A stretch of DNA of 45,406 bases from an uncultured Clostridia bacterium (lineage in GTDB: Bacteria; Bacillota; Clostridia; Oscillospirales; CAG-272). The stretch spans positions 1-45,406 of the forward strand of contig CALGCW010000130.1 of assembly GCA_937884385.1 (NCBI GenBank), given 5' to 3'. The notes beneath the pieces were generated by a model that was not told where the DNA came from, ran no database searches, and was given only the letters and a program-made list of their open reading frames with translations. The position numbers were made by a program, and so were the translations under genes. Shown piece after piece: positions 9,962 to 17,328 of this stretch. The stretch's first letter is position 1. Every line of letters starts with the position of its first letter.

Positions 9962-10714
9962 TTATATATCGATCTCGATTGAGACGGGGCAGTGGTCGCT
10001 ACCCATAATTTCGGTGTGGATCTTGGCTTCCTTGACCTTATCCATAATGCGGTTTGATACAACGAAATAGTCGATTCTCCAACCAACGTTCTTCGCGCGC
10101 GCTTGGAACATATAGCTCCACCAGGAGTATTCGACCTTGTCGGGGTAGAGTGTACGGAAGGTATCGGAAAATCCGCTTGAAAGAAGCTCGGTGAATTTGC
10201 CGCGCTCTTCGTCGGTAAAGCCTGCGGAAAAATGATTGGTCTTTGGATTTTTGAGGTCGATCTCCTCGTGAGCCACGTTAAGATCTCCGCAGTAGATCAC
10301 AGGCTTATGCTTGTCAAGCTCGATCATATAGTTGCGCAAGGCATCCTCCCAAGACATACGGTAGTCAAGTCTGGTAAGCTCGCGCTGTGAGTTGGGGGTA
10401 TAGACGTTCAAAAGATAAAAATTATCATATTCAAGCGTTATTGCGCGTCCCTCGCGGTCGTGCTCGTCGATGCCCAAGCCGTAGCGAACGGAAAGAGGCT
10501 CGTGCTTTGCGAATATCGCAGTTCCGCTGTATCCCTTTTTCTCGGCGCTATACCAATACTGATGATGATGGGGAGTTTCAAACTCCGCTTGACCGAGCTG
10601 CATTTTGGATTCTTGAATTGAAAAAAAATCTGCGTCCTCGGCGGCAAAAAAGTCACCGAAGCCTTTATTTAAAGCGGCTCTGAAGCCGTTAACGTTCCAA
10701 GATATAAATTTCAT
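9962..10714 (-). CDS. xth: Exodeoxyribonuclease III (AP endonuclease)
   Basis: This 250-residue EEP-superfamily nuclease is the Xth/ExoA type. It cleaves DNA 5' to abasic sites and removes 3' nucleotides. Motifs in order are SWNVNGFRA (Asn), QESKMQ (metal-binding Glu), YCGDLNVAHEEIDL (Asp/Asn), WRIDYFVVS, and GSDHCPVSIEI (catalytic Asp-His). The start is MKFISWN at 10714, preceded by AAAGGAGATTA; the frame stays open further upstream, but those 33 codons cross the promoter. There is no signal peptide, so this is an intracellular repair enzyme. Confidence 0.95.
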   Translation of the reverse strand: MKFISWNVNGFRAALNKGFGDFFAAEDADFFSIQESKMQLGQAEFETPHHHQYWYSAEKKGYSGTAIFAKHEPLSVRYGLGIDEHDREGRAITLEYDNFYLLNVYTPNSQRELTRLDYRMSWEDALRNYMIELDKHKPVIYCGDLNVAHEEIDLKNPKTNHFSAGFTDEERGKFTELLSSGFSDTFRTLYPDKVEYSWWSYMFQARAKNVGWRIDYFVVSNRIMDKVKEAKIHTEIMGSDHCPVSIEIDI

Positions 10715-10741
10715 ATTAATCTCCTTTAAGTTTATGGATAT

Positions 10742-10770
10742 ATTATAGCATAAATCTTTGATAAATTCAA
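10742..10770 (-). promoter_or_regulatory. Sigma-A promoter of xth
   Basis: On the minus strand, -35 TTGAAT (10765-10770), 17 bases, and -10 TATAAT (10742-10747), with TG one base before the -10. It lies 28 bases from the xth start. Confidence 0.82.
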
Positions 10771-10778
10771 GAAAAGTC

Positions 10779-10807
10779 TTTTCAAAAGTGAAAAAATATG
10801 ATATAAT
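10779..10807 (+). promoter_or_regulatory. Probable sigma-A promoter of the barnase-like lipoprotein
   Basis: The -10 TATAAT (10802-10807) is exact. The -35 TTTTCA (10779-10784) at 17 bases matches four of six positions. It is 30 bases before the start codon and diverges from the xth promoter. Confidence 0.65.
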
Positions 10808-10837
10808 TATCAAAATAGTGTAAATTATGGAGAGATT

Positions 10838-11941
10838 ATGCGATTTTTAAAGCAATTTATCATACTGCTTGTGATAGTTAGTATGGTCGTTTCGTGCGAG
10901 GTGTTGCCGAGCTTGTCGGGTACCTCGGGTACTACTATTACAACCTCGACGCTCCTTCCAAGCACGGGGACGTCTTCAACGACTACAACAACAACTACTA
11001 CAACTACCACTACCGTTCCGGATGAAGATATTGGACCGACGAGTGACCCATACGTTGGGGTAAGTGAAGAAGAGTTTGATGCCGATTATGAGCCTGCAAC
11101 GAGCTATATGGATGCGTATTACAGAAGCTTGCACTATTTTATGTCAGGGGATATCGAAGTGCCCGATCAAGCACCCGATATTGCTGATAATCAGCCTATG
11201 GAGAACGGTCTTTATGTCAGAAATACTTCATATTTGTATTCTGAAGACGGGAACACCTATTACGTGCTTGACGGTGAGGGAAACATCGTTAACAGAGTAT
11301 TCAAGGGCGGCGCATACATCACGCTTGAAGAGGTGGCGGCTTACGTTTTTGCGTTTGGCGATATTCCCGCAAATTACTCGTCAAACAAGAGGACTAAACC
11401 GACAGAGAGCCCTTGGGGCGAGTATTTAAGAGTCAATAATACGAAATTCACGGGTAATACCAGCAGATATCCTTATGAGCCCGAGCTTCCGCGCATTTCG
11501 GGCTGTGGCGGAGACCTTCAGTACTATGAGATAGATATCGGCACTACGGGCACGGACTGCGATCCGAGCTATACTGCAGAGCTGTACAATGACGGCTATT
11601 CGATTTCGCGCGGTGCTGCGAGGATCGTTTATACAAGATATGACAGGAACGGCAATCAGATAATCGAGAATGACGAGAAGTATTTATTCTATACTTACAA
11701 TCATTACAATGATTTCCAGGAATACCTTAATTATGAGGGTGGATGGGGAGAGATGTTTGGAAATATTACCGGCGGCGGTACTATTTCGAGCAAATATGAC
11801 TACAATCCCACTCCTTACGTACAGGTGGTAAGACGTGAGCTTTATACTTACAAAAACGAGGCTGCTCAAGACGAATATATTATTGAGCTTGCATTTATTT
11901 ATTTTAATACTAAGATATACAGTATGACGGAGGGAATATGA
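10838..11941 (+). CDS. Secreted lipoprotein with a barnase-like ribonuclease domain
   Basis: This 367-residue protein has a lipoprotein signal with lipobox VVSC (Cys20), a Ser/Thr-rich tether including a 12-Thr run (48-59), and then a folded region. Residues about 160-300 follow the barnase/RNase N1 pattern. YITLEEVAAYVFAFGDIPANY matches the first helices. YYEIDI carries a candidate catalytic Glu231. SRGAARIVY supplies two arginines (Arg258, Arg262) spaced as in barnase (RNSDRILY). YTYNHYNDFQEY holds a candidate His289 (barnase DHYxTF). The predicted role is RNA cleavage at the cell surface, for nutrition or competition. Insertions make it longer than classic barnase, and the C-terminal 65 residues are unassigned. 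No barstar-like gene is adjacent. Its stop overlaps the M32 peptidase start (ATGA). Assignment is by motif spacing and is not certain. Confidence 0.65.
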   Translation: MRFLKQFIILLVIVSMVVSCEVLPSLSGTSGTTITTSTLLPSTGTSSTTTTTTTTTTTTVPDEDIGPTSDPYVGVSEEEFDADYEPATSYMDAYYRSLHYFMSGDIEVPDQAPDIADNQPMENGLYVRNTSYLYSEDGNTYYVLDGEGNIVNRVFKGGAYITLEEVAAYVFAFGDIPANYSSNKRTKPTESPWGEYLRVNNTKFTGNTSRYPYEPELPRISGCGGDLQYYEIDIGTTGTDCDPSYTAELYNDGYSISRGAARIVYTRYDRNGNQIIENDEKYLFYTYNHYNDFQEYLNYEGGWGEMFGNITGGGTISSKYDYNPTPYVQVVRRELYTYKNEAAQDEYIIELAFIYFNTKIYSMTEGI

Positions 11942-13440
11942 ATTTACAGGATGCTATAAAATGGCTTTATGATTGGCAATCAAAGCTCAGCGCCTATAAT
12001 CACGCGATGAGTATAATCTATTATGACGGAGCTACTACGGCTCCGAAGGCTACTGCCGCGAACCGCGGTCATGCGCTTTCGGTGCTCAGTGAGGTAATGT
12101 ACCATCTCACCACCTGCGAGGAAACAGTCTCAATGCTTGAATATCTTGACGCGCACAGCGACGAGCTTGAGGAAAAGGAAAAGAGAATCGTATATCTCGC
12201 TTGCAGAGATATGAAGGAAACGAAGAAGATCCCTCTTGAGGATTATATCGCTTATCAGGAGCTTCTTGTTAAGGCTGATGACGTTTGGCACACCGCCAAG
12301 GAAACGAGCGATTTTGCATTGTTTTGCCCCATTTTGACGGAAATCTTTGAGTACAACAAAAGGTTTGCAAGGTATTGCGCGCCCGAGATGCACCCCTATG
12401 ATTACTGCCTTGACAAGTATGAGAAGGGGCTCACTATGGAAAAGTGCGACGAGTTCTTTGCGACACTCAAGGATAGGATCGTTCCTCTTATTAAGAGGAT
12501 CGGAGAAGCAAAGCAAGTCGATGACGCGTGCATTCACGGCGATTTTGATGAGCTTTCACAGGAGAAATTTTCGCTTGAGCTTATGAAGATCATGGGAATC
12601 GATCTCGCCCGTTGCGGTCTTGGCACGACGGAGCATCCCTTTACTACAAGCATTGGCTCGCATCACGACGTAAGAATTACAACGCATTATCAAAGAGATA
12701 ACGTTGCATCTTCAATGTTCAGCGTTATTCACGAGGGCGGTCACGCGCTCTATGATATGAACAGTGCTGAGGATTATGCCTATACATTCCTTGACGGTGG
12801 CGTTTCTATGGGAATACACGAGAGCCAGAGCCGCTTTTATGAAAATCTTCTTGGAAGAAGCGAAGCTTTTATCAATTATCTTTTTCCCAAGGTTTGCGAG
12901 TGCTTCCCGAAGCAAATGAGTGTATATAATGCTGATGACTTTTATCGCGCTGTAAACCTTGTGACGCCATCACTTATAAGGACTGAGGCAGACGAGGTCA
13001 CTTATTGCTTACACGTAATGGTGCGCTATGAGCTTGAAAAGAGAGTTATGAGTGGTACGCTTGAAGTAAAAGATCTTGCGACGGAGTGGAATAGGCTTTA
13101 CAAGGAATATCTTGGAGTTGACGTGCCGTGCGACAGGGAAGGCGTGCTTCAAGACAGCCACTGGTCCGGCGGCAGCGTTGGATATTTCCCCTCATATGCG
13201 TTGGGCTCGGCATACGGTGCACACCTGCTTGCTAAGATGCGTGAGAGCATTGACGTTGACGCGTGCCTTTCAAAAGGTGATTTTGAAACCATCAATGCGT
13301 GGAACAGGGAGCGTATCTGGAAATACGGTTGTCTTAAAAATCCCGATGAGCTTCTCGAGGCTGCACTCGGAGAAAAATTTGATCCCATATATTTTATTAA
13401 TTACCTTGAAGAGAAGTATTCTAAGATATATAATTTATAA
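11938..13440 (+). CDS. M32 carboxypeptidase (Taq family)
   Basis: This 500-residue, mostly helical metallocarboxypeptidase has the zinc motif VIHEGGHALYD, with His265, Glu266 and His269. The downstream GIHESQSRFYEN supplies the third ligand and the HES(Q)xR family signature. Late motifs GSVGYFPSYALGSAYGA are typical of M32. It releases single residues from peptide C-termini in the cytoplasm, with broad specificity known for the family. Length is normal. The ATG overlaps the lipoprotein stop by four bases, indicating translational coupling. A functional link with the secreted RNase-like protein is not obvious. Confidence 0.93.
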   Translation: MNLQDAIKWLYDWQSKLSAYNHAMSIIYYDGATTAPKATAANRGHALSVLSEVMYHLTTCEETVSMLEYLDAHSDELEEKEKRIVYLACRDMKETKKIPLEDYIAYQELLVKADDVWHTAKETSDFALFCPILTEIFEYNKRFARYCAPEMHPYDYCLDKYEKGLTMEKCDEFFATLKDRIVPLIKRIGEAKQVDDACIHGDFDELSQEKFSLELMKIMGIDLARCGLGTTEHPFTTSIGSHHDVRITTHYQRDNVASSMFSVIHEGGHALYDMNSAEDYAYTFLDGGVSMGIHESQSRFYENLLGRSEAFINYLFPKVCECFPKQMSVYNADDFYRAVNLVTPSLIRTEADEVTYCLHVMVRYELEKRVMSGTLEVKDLATEWNRLYKEYLGVDVPCDREGVLQDSHWSGGSVGYFPSYALGSAYGAHLLAKMRESIDVDACLSKGDFETINAWNRERIWKYGCLKNPDELLEAALGEKFDPIYFINYLEEKYSKIYNL

Positions 13441-13444
13441 AAAG

Positions 13445-13472
13445 ATATCCCACCTCGCTGAGGTGGGATCAT
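13445..13472. terminator. Bidirectional terminator
   Basis: A 10-bp perfect stem (13447-13456 with 13460-13469) with a GCT loop lies between the convergent M32 peptidase and HAD genes. The better U-tract is on the minus strand. Confidence 0.8.
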
Positions 13473-13475
13473 TCT

Positions 13476-14384
13476 TTATAATATTACGATCTGGTCGTCG
13501 TCCATATTTTCCTTCGCGATCTTAAAATCAAGTGCGGGCTGCTCAAGGAGCTTTTGCTCTGCTTTGATCTTCTCGTTATTTGCGATCGTATCGATTATCT
13601 GCTTAAGATACTTTGTCATTGCGGATCTTGCGGTATAGTCGGCGGGTGCGTAGAAGGTAAGTCTGCCGTCATTAAGAAGCTTATATACCTTTTCACGGTT
13701 ATCCTTTATGGGGTCGAATACACCGATGGTGTAGCCGCCGCGCTCCTTGACAAGGTGCATACAGGGAATATCGGTCGCAGAGTCGCCGATATATACGAAG
13801 TTTTCAAAGGGGATACGGCGCTCGCTTGCGGGCATACTGTCGTTTACTCTTTCATCGTGCTCCTCAAGGAATCCCTTGGAGATGCGGAAGAGGTACTGCG
13901 TTTTATTTGTGTAGTTTACTGCCTGCGCGGGCCAGATAGCAACGCCGTCTGCGTTGTAAAGGTATGATGATGCGTAGATCTTCTTGAATTCGTCGGCGAT
14001 CGCACTTCCTTCGATGATCTCACGAAGTCCTGATGATATCACGTAGTGCTCAACCTCGATACCCTTACTTTCGGCATACTGATTGATGCGTGAGAACCAA
14101 GTTTTAACGCCTTCGTAGAGCTTGACCTCTGCGCCGCTTTCAATGAAATACTCGCGCTTTAAGGATTTACCCTTGAACTGCGAGTATTTGATGAGCTCAT
14201 ACATCCACGCGAGATTCATCTCCATGCGGTTCTGCTTTGCGAGCTCGTCGGACTCGTGCCAGAATTCACTTACGTTGACTCCGAACGAGGGAATGAGTGT
14301 AAAAGTCTGCATATCGTCGGGGGAGAGAGTTTTGTCAAAGTCATAGCATATTGCCATAATTGGCTTTCTTTTTGAATTATTCAA
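13476..14384 (-). CDS. HAD-superfamily phosphatase (phosphoserine-phosphatase-like), TTG start
   Basis: This 302-residue protein has HAD motif I as YDFDKTL (Asp15, Asp17), motif II as VISSGL (Ser/Thr around 117), and motif IV as YIGDSATDIPCM (Asp201, Asp205). A helical cap lies between motifs I and II. The fold fits the phosphoserine-phosphatase branch; the substrate is unknown. The start is a TTG at 14382-14384, chosen because AGGAGG lies eight bases upstream. The first in-frame ATG, nine codons later, has only a poor purine tract. No signal peptide is present. It stands alone between a terminator and its own promoter. Confidence 0.82.
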   Translation of the reverse strand: MNNSKRKPIMAICYDFDKTLSPDDMQTFTLIPSFGVNVSEFWHESDELAKQNRMEMNLAWMYELIKYSQFKGKSLKREYFIESGAEVKLYEGVKTWFSRINQYAESKGIEVEHYVISSGLREIIEGSAIADEFKKIYASSYLYNADGVAIWPAQAVNYTNKTQYLFRISKGFLEEHDERVNDSMPASERRIPFENFVYIGDSATDIPCMHLVKERGGYTIGVFDPIKDNREKVYKLLNDGRLTFYAPADYTARSAMTKYLKQIIDTIANNEKIKAEQKLLEQPALDFKIAKENMDDDQIVIL

Positions 14385-14439
14385 GGAAAAGACCTCCTAA
14401 AATACAGATTTTTGGTATATATACATATTTATCCAATTA

Positions 14440-14468
14440 ATTATAATACATATTTTGCAAGAAAGCAA
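14440..14468 (-). promoter_or_regulatory. Sigma-A promoter of the HAD phosphatase gene
   Basis: On the minus strand, -35 TTGCTT (14463-14468), 17 bases, -10 TATAAT (14440-14445). The transcript would carry a leader of about 50 bases before the TTG start. Confidence 0.7.
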
Positions 14469-14528
14469 GAGCTTTTGCGAAAAATTATATAAAATATCAA
14501 TAAAAATGCGATTTTTGCAAAAAAGTAT

Positions 14529-14557
14529 TTGCTTTTCTGTTGGTTTTATAGTATAAT
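14529..14557 (+). promoter_or_regulatory. Sigma-A promoter of the NrnA-NrnA-SurE unit
   Basis: -35 TTGCTT (14529-14534), 17 bases, -10 TATAAT (14552-14557). A second overlapping TATAAT occupies 14557-14562. Confidence 0.72.
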
Positions 14558-14588
14558 ATAATGATAAAGATATGAAAGGAAAAGATTA

Positions 14589-15521
14589 ATGTATAACAAG
14601 ATTTTAGATGCAATAAAGAAATATGACAGGATCATCATCCACAGGCATTCAAATCCCGATGGAGATGCTCTTGGCTCGCAGATCGGACTTAAGCATATAT
14701 TGAAGGAGAATTTCCCCGAAAAGGAGATATATACTGTCGGTGATGCTTCAAAGCGATATGGCTTCATGGAGGACTCACAGACTGACACTATTCCCGACGA
14801 GCTTTATAGCGGTGCTCTTGCGTTCGTGCTTGACACGAGTGCTACGGCTCTTATTTCCGACGAAAGATACAAGCTTGCGGATATGATCATTAAGATGGAT
14901 CACCACATCTTCAGCGAAGAATTTGCACATATTGAGCTTATAGACACGAGCTTTGAATCCTGCTGCGGTCTTATAGGTATGTTCGCAATGCAGACGGGTC
15001 TTAAGGTGACACCTCTTGCGGCAAAGTCACTTTATACCGGTATGATCACGGACTCGGGTAGATTCCGTTATGATTCCACAAGTGCGCAGACGTTTAAGGT
15101 AGCTTCATTCTTGATGGAGCAGAGGTTTTCTACAAATGATATTTATTCCAATCTCTATGCGGACGAGCTTCAGTTCATCCAGCTTCGCGCTAAATTTGTG
15201 CTTAAGATCACTCTTACAGATGCGCCAGTAGCCTATATTTACACGACTCTTGACGAGGCGAAGAGCTACAATGCAGATACATTTACTATCTCGCGCGGTA
15301 TGGTCAATACTATGGGTGATATTAAGGGAATCGATATTTGGGTCAACTTTACCGAGACGGAGAACGGCGTTCTTTGCGAGCTTCGTTCAAGCAAGTACAA
15401 TATCAATCCCATTGCCGTCAAATACGGCGGCGGCGGTCACGCAAAGGCAAGCGGCGCGACGATAAAGGACAGAGAAGCTGCTATGATGATGCTTAACGAT
15501 CTTATTGCTCTTACAAGATAA
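14589..15521 (+). CDS. DHH/DHHA1 phosphoesterase, NrnA-like (copy 1)
   Basis: This 310-residue protein has an N-terminal DHH domain with HSNPDGDALGS (metal-binding His/Asp), VLDTS, KMDHHIFSEEF (the DHH motif) and GMITDSGRF. The C-terminal DHHA1 domain carries GGGGHAKASGA. All ligand motifs are intact. NrnA-type enzymes degrade 2-5-mer RNA to mononucleotides and can dephosphorylate 3'-phosphoadenosine 5'-phosphate. A GAAAGGA ribosome binding site lies nine bases before the ATG. It is followed 13 bases later by a diverged paralogue and then by SurE, making a nucleotide-recycling unit. It could instead hydrolyse a cyclic dinucleotide-derived pNpN. Confidence 0.88.
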   Translation: MYNKILDAIKKYDRIIIHRHSNPDGDALGSQIGLKHILKENFPEKEIYTVGDASKRYGFMEDSQTDTIPDELYSGALAFVLDTSATALISDERYKLADMIIKMDHHIFSEEFAHIELIDTSFESCCGLIGMFAMQTGLKVTPLAAKSLYTGMITDSGRFRYDSTSAQTFKVASFLMEQRFSTNDIYSNLYADELQFIQLRAKFVLKITLTDAPVAYIYTTLDEAKSYNADTFTISRGMVNTMGDIKGIDIWVNFTETENGVLCELRSSKYNINPIAVKYGGGGHAKASGATIKDREAAMMMLNDLIALTR

Positions 15522-15534
15522 GAAAGGAACGTAT

Positions 15535-16518
15535 ATGACAAATTTTGAAGCAAAAAAACAGATACTTGATAAGATAAAGGAATATGACAGAATTATTATC
15601 TTCCGCCATTTCCGACCCGACGGTGATGCTGTAGGCTCGACAAAGGGTCTTCGCGAGATCCTTCGTCTTACGTATCCCGAAAAGGAGATATTGCTCCTCA
15701 ACTCGGATTATTCCGATTACATTGCTTTCTTAGGCGGGGAGGATGAGCCCATTGCCGACGAGCTTTATGCAGAGGCTCTTGGTATCGTGCTTGACACGGG
15801 TACTGAGGACCGCATTTCCAACAAGAAATACTCGCTTTGTAAGGAGATTATCAAGATAGATCACCACATCGTGGACAAGCATTACGGAGATCATCATTGG
15901 GTGGTCCCCGAAAAGTCCTCTACCTGTGAGATGATCGCTGAATTTTATGATACCTTTAAGGATGAGCTTAAAATAGATTCTACAGCCGCAACTTACATTT
16001 ACTGCGGTATGGTGACCGACAGCGGACGCTTCCGTTATCGCGATGTTTCCGGTGATACGCTTCGTTATGCGGGTCTTATGCTCGATCAGGGAGTTAACAC
16101 CGATCTTCTTTATGCAAATCTTTATTTGAAGGAATTCAATGAGTTCAAATTTGAATCCTATACTCACGAAAAGATGCAGATAACGGAGAACGGTCTCGTT
16201 TATCTCTACGTTGACAAGGATATGCAGGAAAAGTTCAGCCTTACGAACGAGCAGGCGAGTGCGTCAGTCAGCTTTATGGATTCAATTCGCGGTTCTATCA
16301 TCTGGATCGCATTTATCGACAATGCGGACGGAAGCATCAGAGTTCGTTTGCGTTCGCGCTTCGTTCCCGTTAATCCGCTTGCAGAAAAGTATCGCGGCGG
16401 CGGTCACGAATGTGCTTGCGGAGCTACTCTTTATTCAAAAGAGGAGATGGAGCGCTTTATTGCGGATGCAGATGCGCTTATCAAGGAATACAAGGAGAAT
16501 AACGAGGGTTGGTTATGA
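15535..16518 (+). CDS. DHH/DHHA1 phosphoesterase, NrnA-like (copy 2)
   Basis: This 327-residue protein is a tandem paralogue of the preceding gene. It keeps HFRPDGDAVGS, VLDTG, KIDHHIVDKHY, GMVTDSGRF and the DHHA1 motif GGGHECACGA, so it should be an active nanoRNase or pNpN phosphodiesterase. The copies share their frame of motifs but differ widely between them, so this is an old duplication. I chose ATG 15535 (MTNFEAKK), which has GAAAGGA seven bases upstream; an in-frame start at 15505 would overlap copy 1. The stop overlaps the SurE start by four bases. Confidence 0.87.
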   Translation: MTNFEAKKQILDKIKEYDRIIIFRHFRPDGDAVGSTKGLREILRLTYPEKEILLLNSDYSDYIAFLGGEDEPIADELYAEALGIVLDTGTEDRISNKKYSLCKEIIKIDHHIVDKHYGDHHWVVPEKSSTCEMIAEFYDTFKDELKIDSTAATYIYCGMVTDSGRFRYRDVSGDTLRYAGLMLDQGVNTDLLYANLYLKEFNEFKFESYTHEKMQITENGLVYLYVDKDMQEKFSLTNEQASASVSFMDSIRGSIIWIAFIDNADGSIRVRLRSRFVPVNPLAEKYRGGGHECACGATLYSKEEMERFIADADALIKEYKENNEGWL

Positions 16519-17240
16519 GATTTCTTATAGTTAACGATGACGGAATTGCCTCTGAGGGCATCAAGCTTCTTGCAAAATGGGCTCAAAAGCGCGGTGAGGT
16601 GACCGTAGTTGCTCCAAAGGTCGAGCAAAGCGGCAAGAGTCACGCTATTGACTTTATCAATCCCATTGAGATAAAAAGAGTCGACTTTTTAGATGGCGTC
16701 GAGGCTTGGTCGATGGAATCCACACCTGCTGACTGTGTAAGATTTGCAACTGTTGGACTTCACAGAAAGTACGATCTCGTTTTCTCGGGCATAAATAAGG
16801 GAGTTAACATGAGTGGCGATATCATCTATTCCGGTACGATGGGCGCGATATTTGAAGCGGGAAATCAGCGTCACAGGGGTGTTGCTTTTTCTACGACTCC
16901 CGAAAATCTTGAGGGCGCTGCGGAATACCTTGATATGGCTTTTGACTTTATCGTGAATAACGGTCTTTTTGAATATGCTGATCTATATAACGTCAATATT
17001 CCCGAGCAGGTTAAGGGAATAAAGATCACCAAGCAGGGAGATGCGTTTTACTCGGATGCTTTTTACAAAATCGATGAAGACACCTATACTCAGCACGGAG
17101 AAATGATTTACGATACTTGTCCCGAGGACAAGGAACGCGATACCATCGCTTTTGCTGACGGATTTATCTCAATTACGCCTATGACGAAGGAGAGAACCGA
17201 TCTTGTTGCGTTTGAAATGCTTAGAAAGATGATATTCTAA
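16515..17240 (+). CDS. surE: 5'/3'-nucleotidase SurE
   Basis: This 241-residue protein has the SurE metal-site motif LIVNDDGIASEGI (Asn/Asp-Asp), the VVAPKVEQSGKSHAI loop, and the signature SGINKGVNMSGDIIYSGTMGAIFEA. SurE removes phosphate from nucleoside monophosphates. The start at 16515 overlaps the stop of NrnA copy 2 (ATGA), so the enzyme would be made together with the two oligoribonuclease-like proteins whose products it can use. Length and motifs are normal. An in-frame TTG six bases earlier is less likely. Confidence 0.93.
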   Translation: MRFLIVNDDGIASEGIKLLAKWAQKRGEVTVVAPKVEQSGKSHAIDFINPIEIKRVDFLDGVEAWSMESTPADCVRFATVGLHRKYDLVFSGINKGVNMSGDIIYSGTMGAIFEAGNQRHRGVAFSTTPENLEGAAEYLDMAFDFIVNNGLFEYADLYNVNIPEQVKGIKITKQGDAFYSDAFYKIDEDTYTQHGEMIYDTCPEDKERDTIAFADGFISITPMTKERTDLVAFEMLRKMIF

Positions 17241-17252
17241 TTTTTAATAATG

Positions 17253-17280
17253 AAAAGCAGGGAATTATCCCTGCTTTTTT
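17253..17280 (+). terminator. Intrinsic terminator after surE
   Basis: An 11-bp stem (17253-17263 with 17268-17278), loop ATTA, followed by a T-run. It ends the NrnA-NrnA-SurE transcript. Confidence 0.9.
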
Positions 17281-17284
17281 GATT

Positions 17285-17311
17285 AAAAACCCACACCCCG
17301 AAGGGTGTGGG
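17285..17311 (-). terminator. Terminator of the seven-gene lipoprotein/ABC unit
   Basis: A 9-bp GC-rich perfect stem (17290-17298 with 17303-17311) with a four-base loop. On the minus strand five T residues follow. It lies 18 bases past the stop of the 1070-residue lipoprotein. Confidence 0.87.
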
Positions 17312-17328
17312 AAAACAGAATATAGAAA

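Noticed and set aside
10975..11016. ACN-rich stretch coding the Thr-run as a phase-variable repeat
   Set aside because: The repeat unit is three bases, so slippage would only change tether length and not the frame. The codons are mixed (ACG, ACT, ACA, ACC), which makes slippage unlikely.
14385..14588. Small RNA gene between the HAD and NrnA genes
   Set aside because: The space is explained by two divergent promoters and a short leader. No stable hairpin with a U-run was found.
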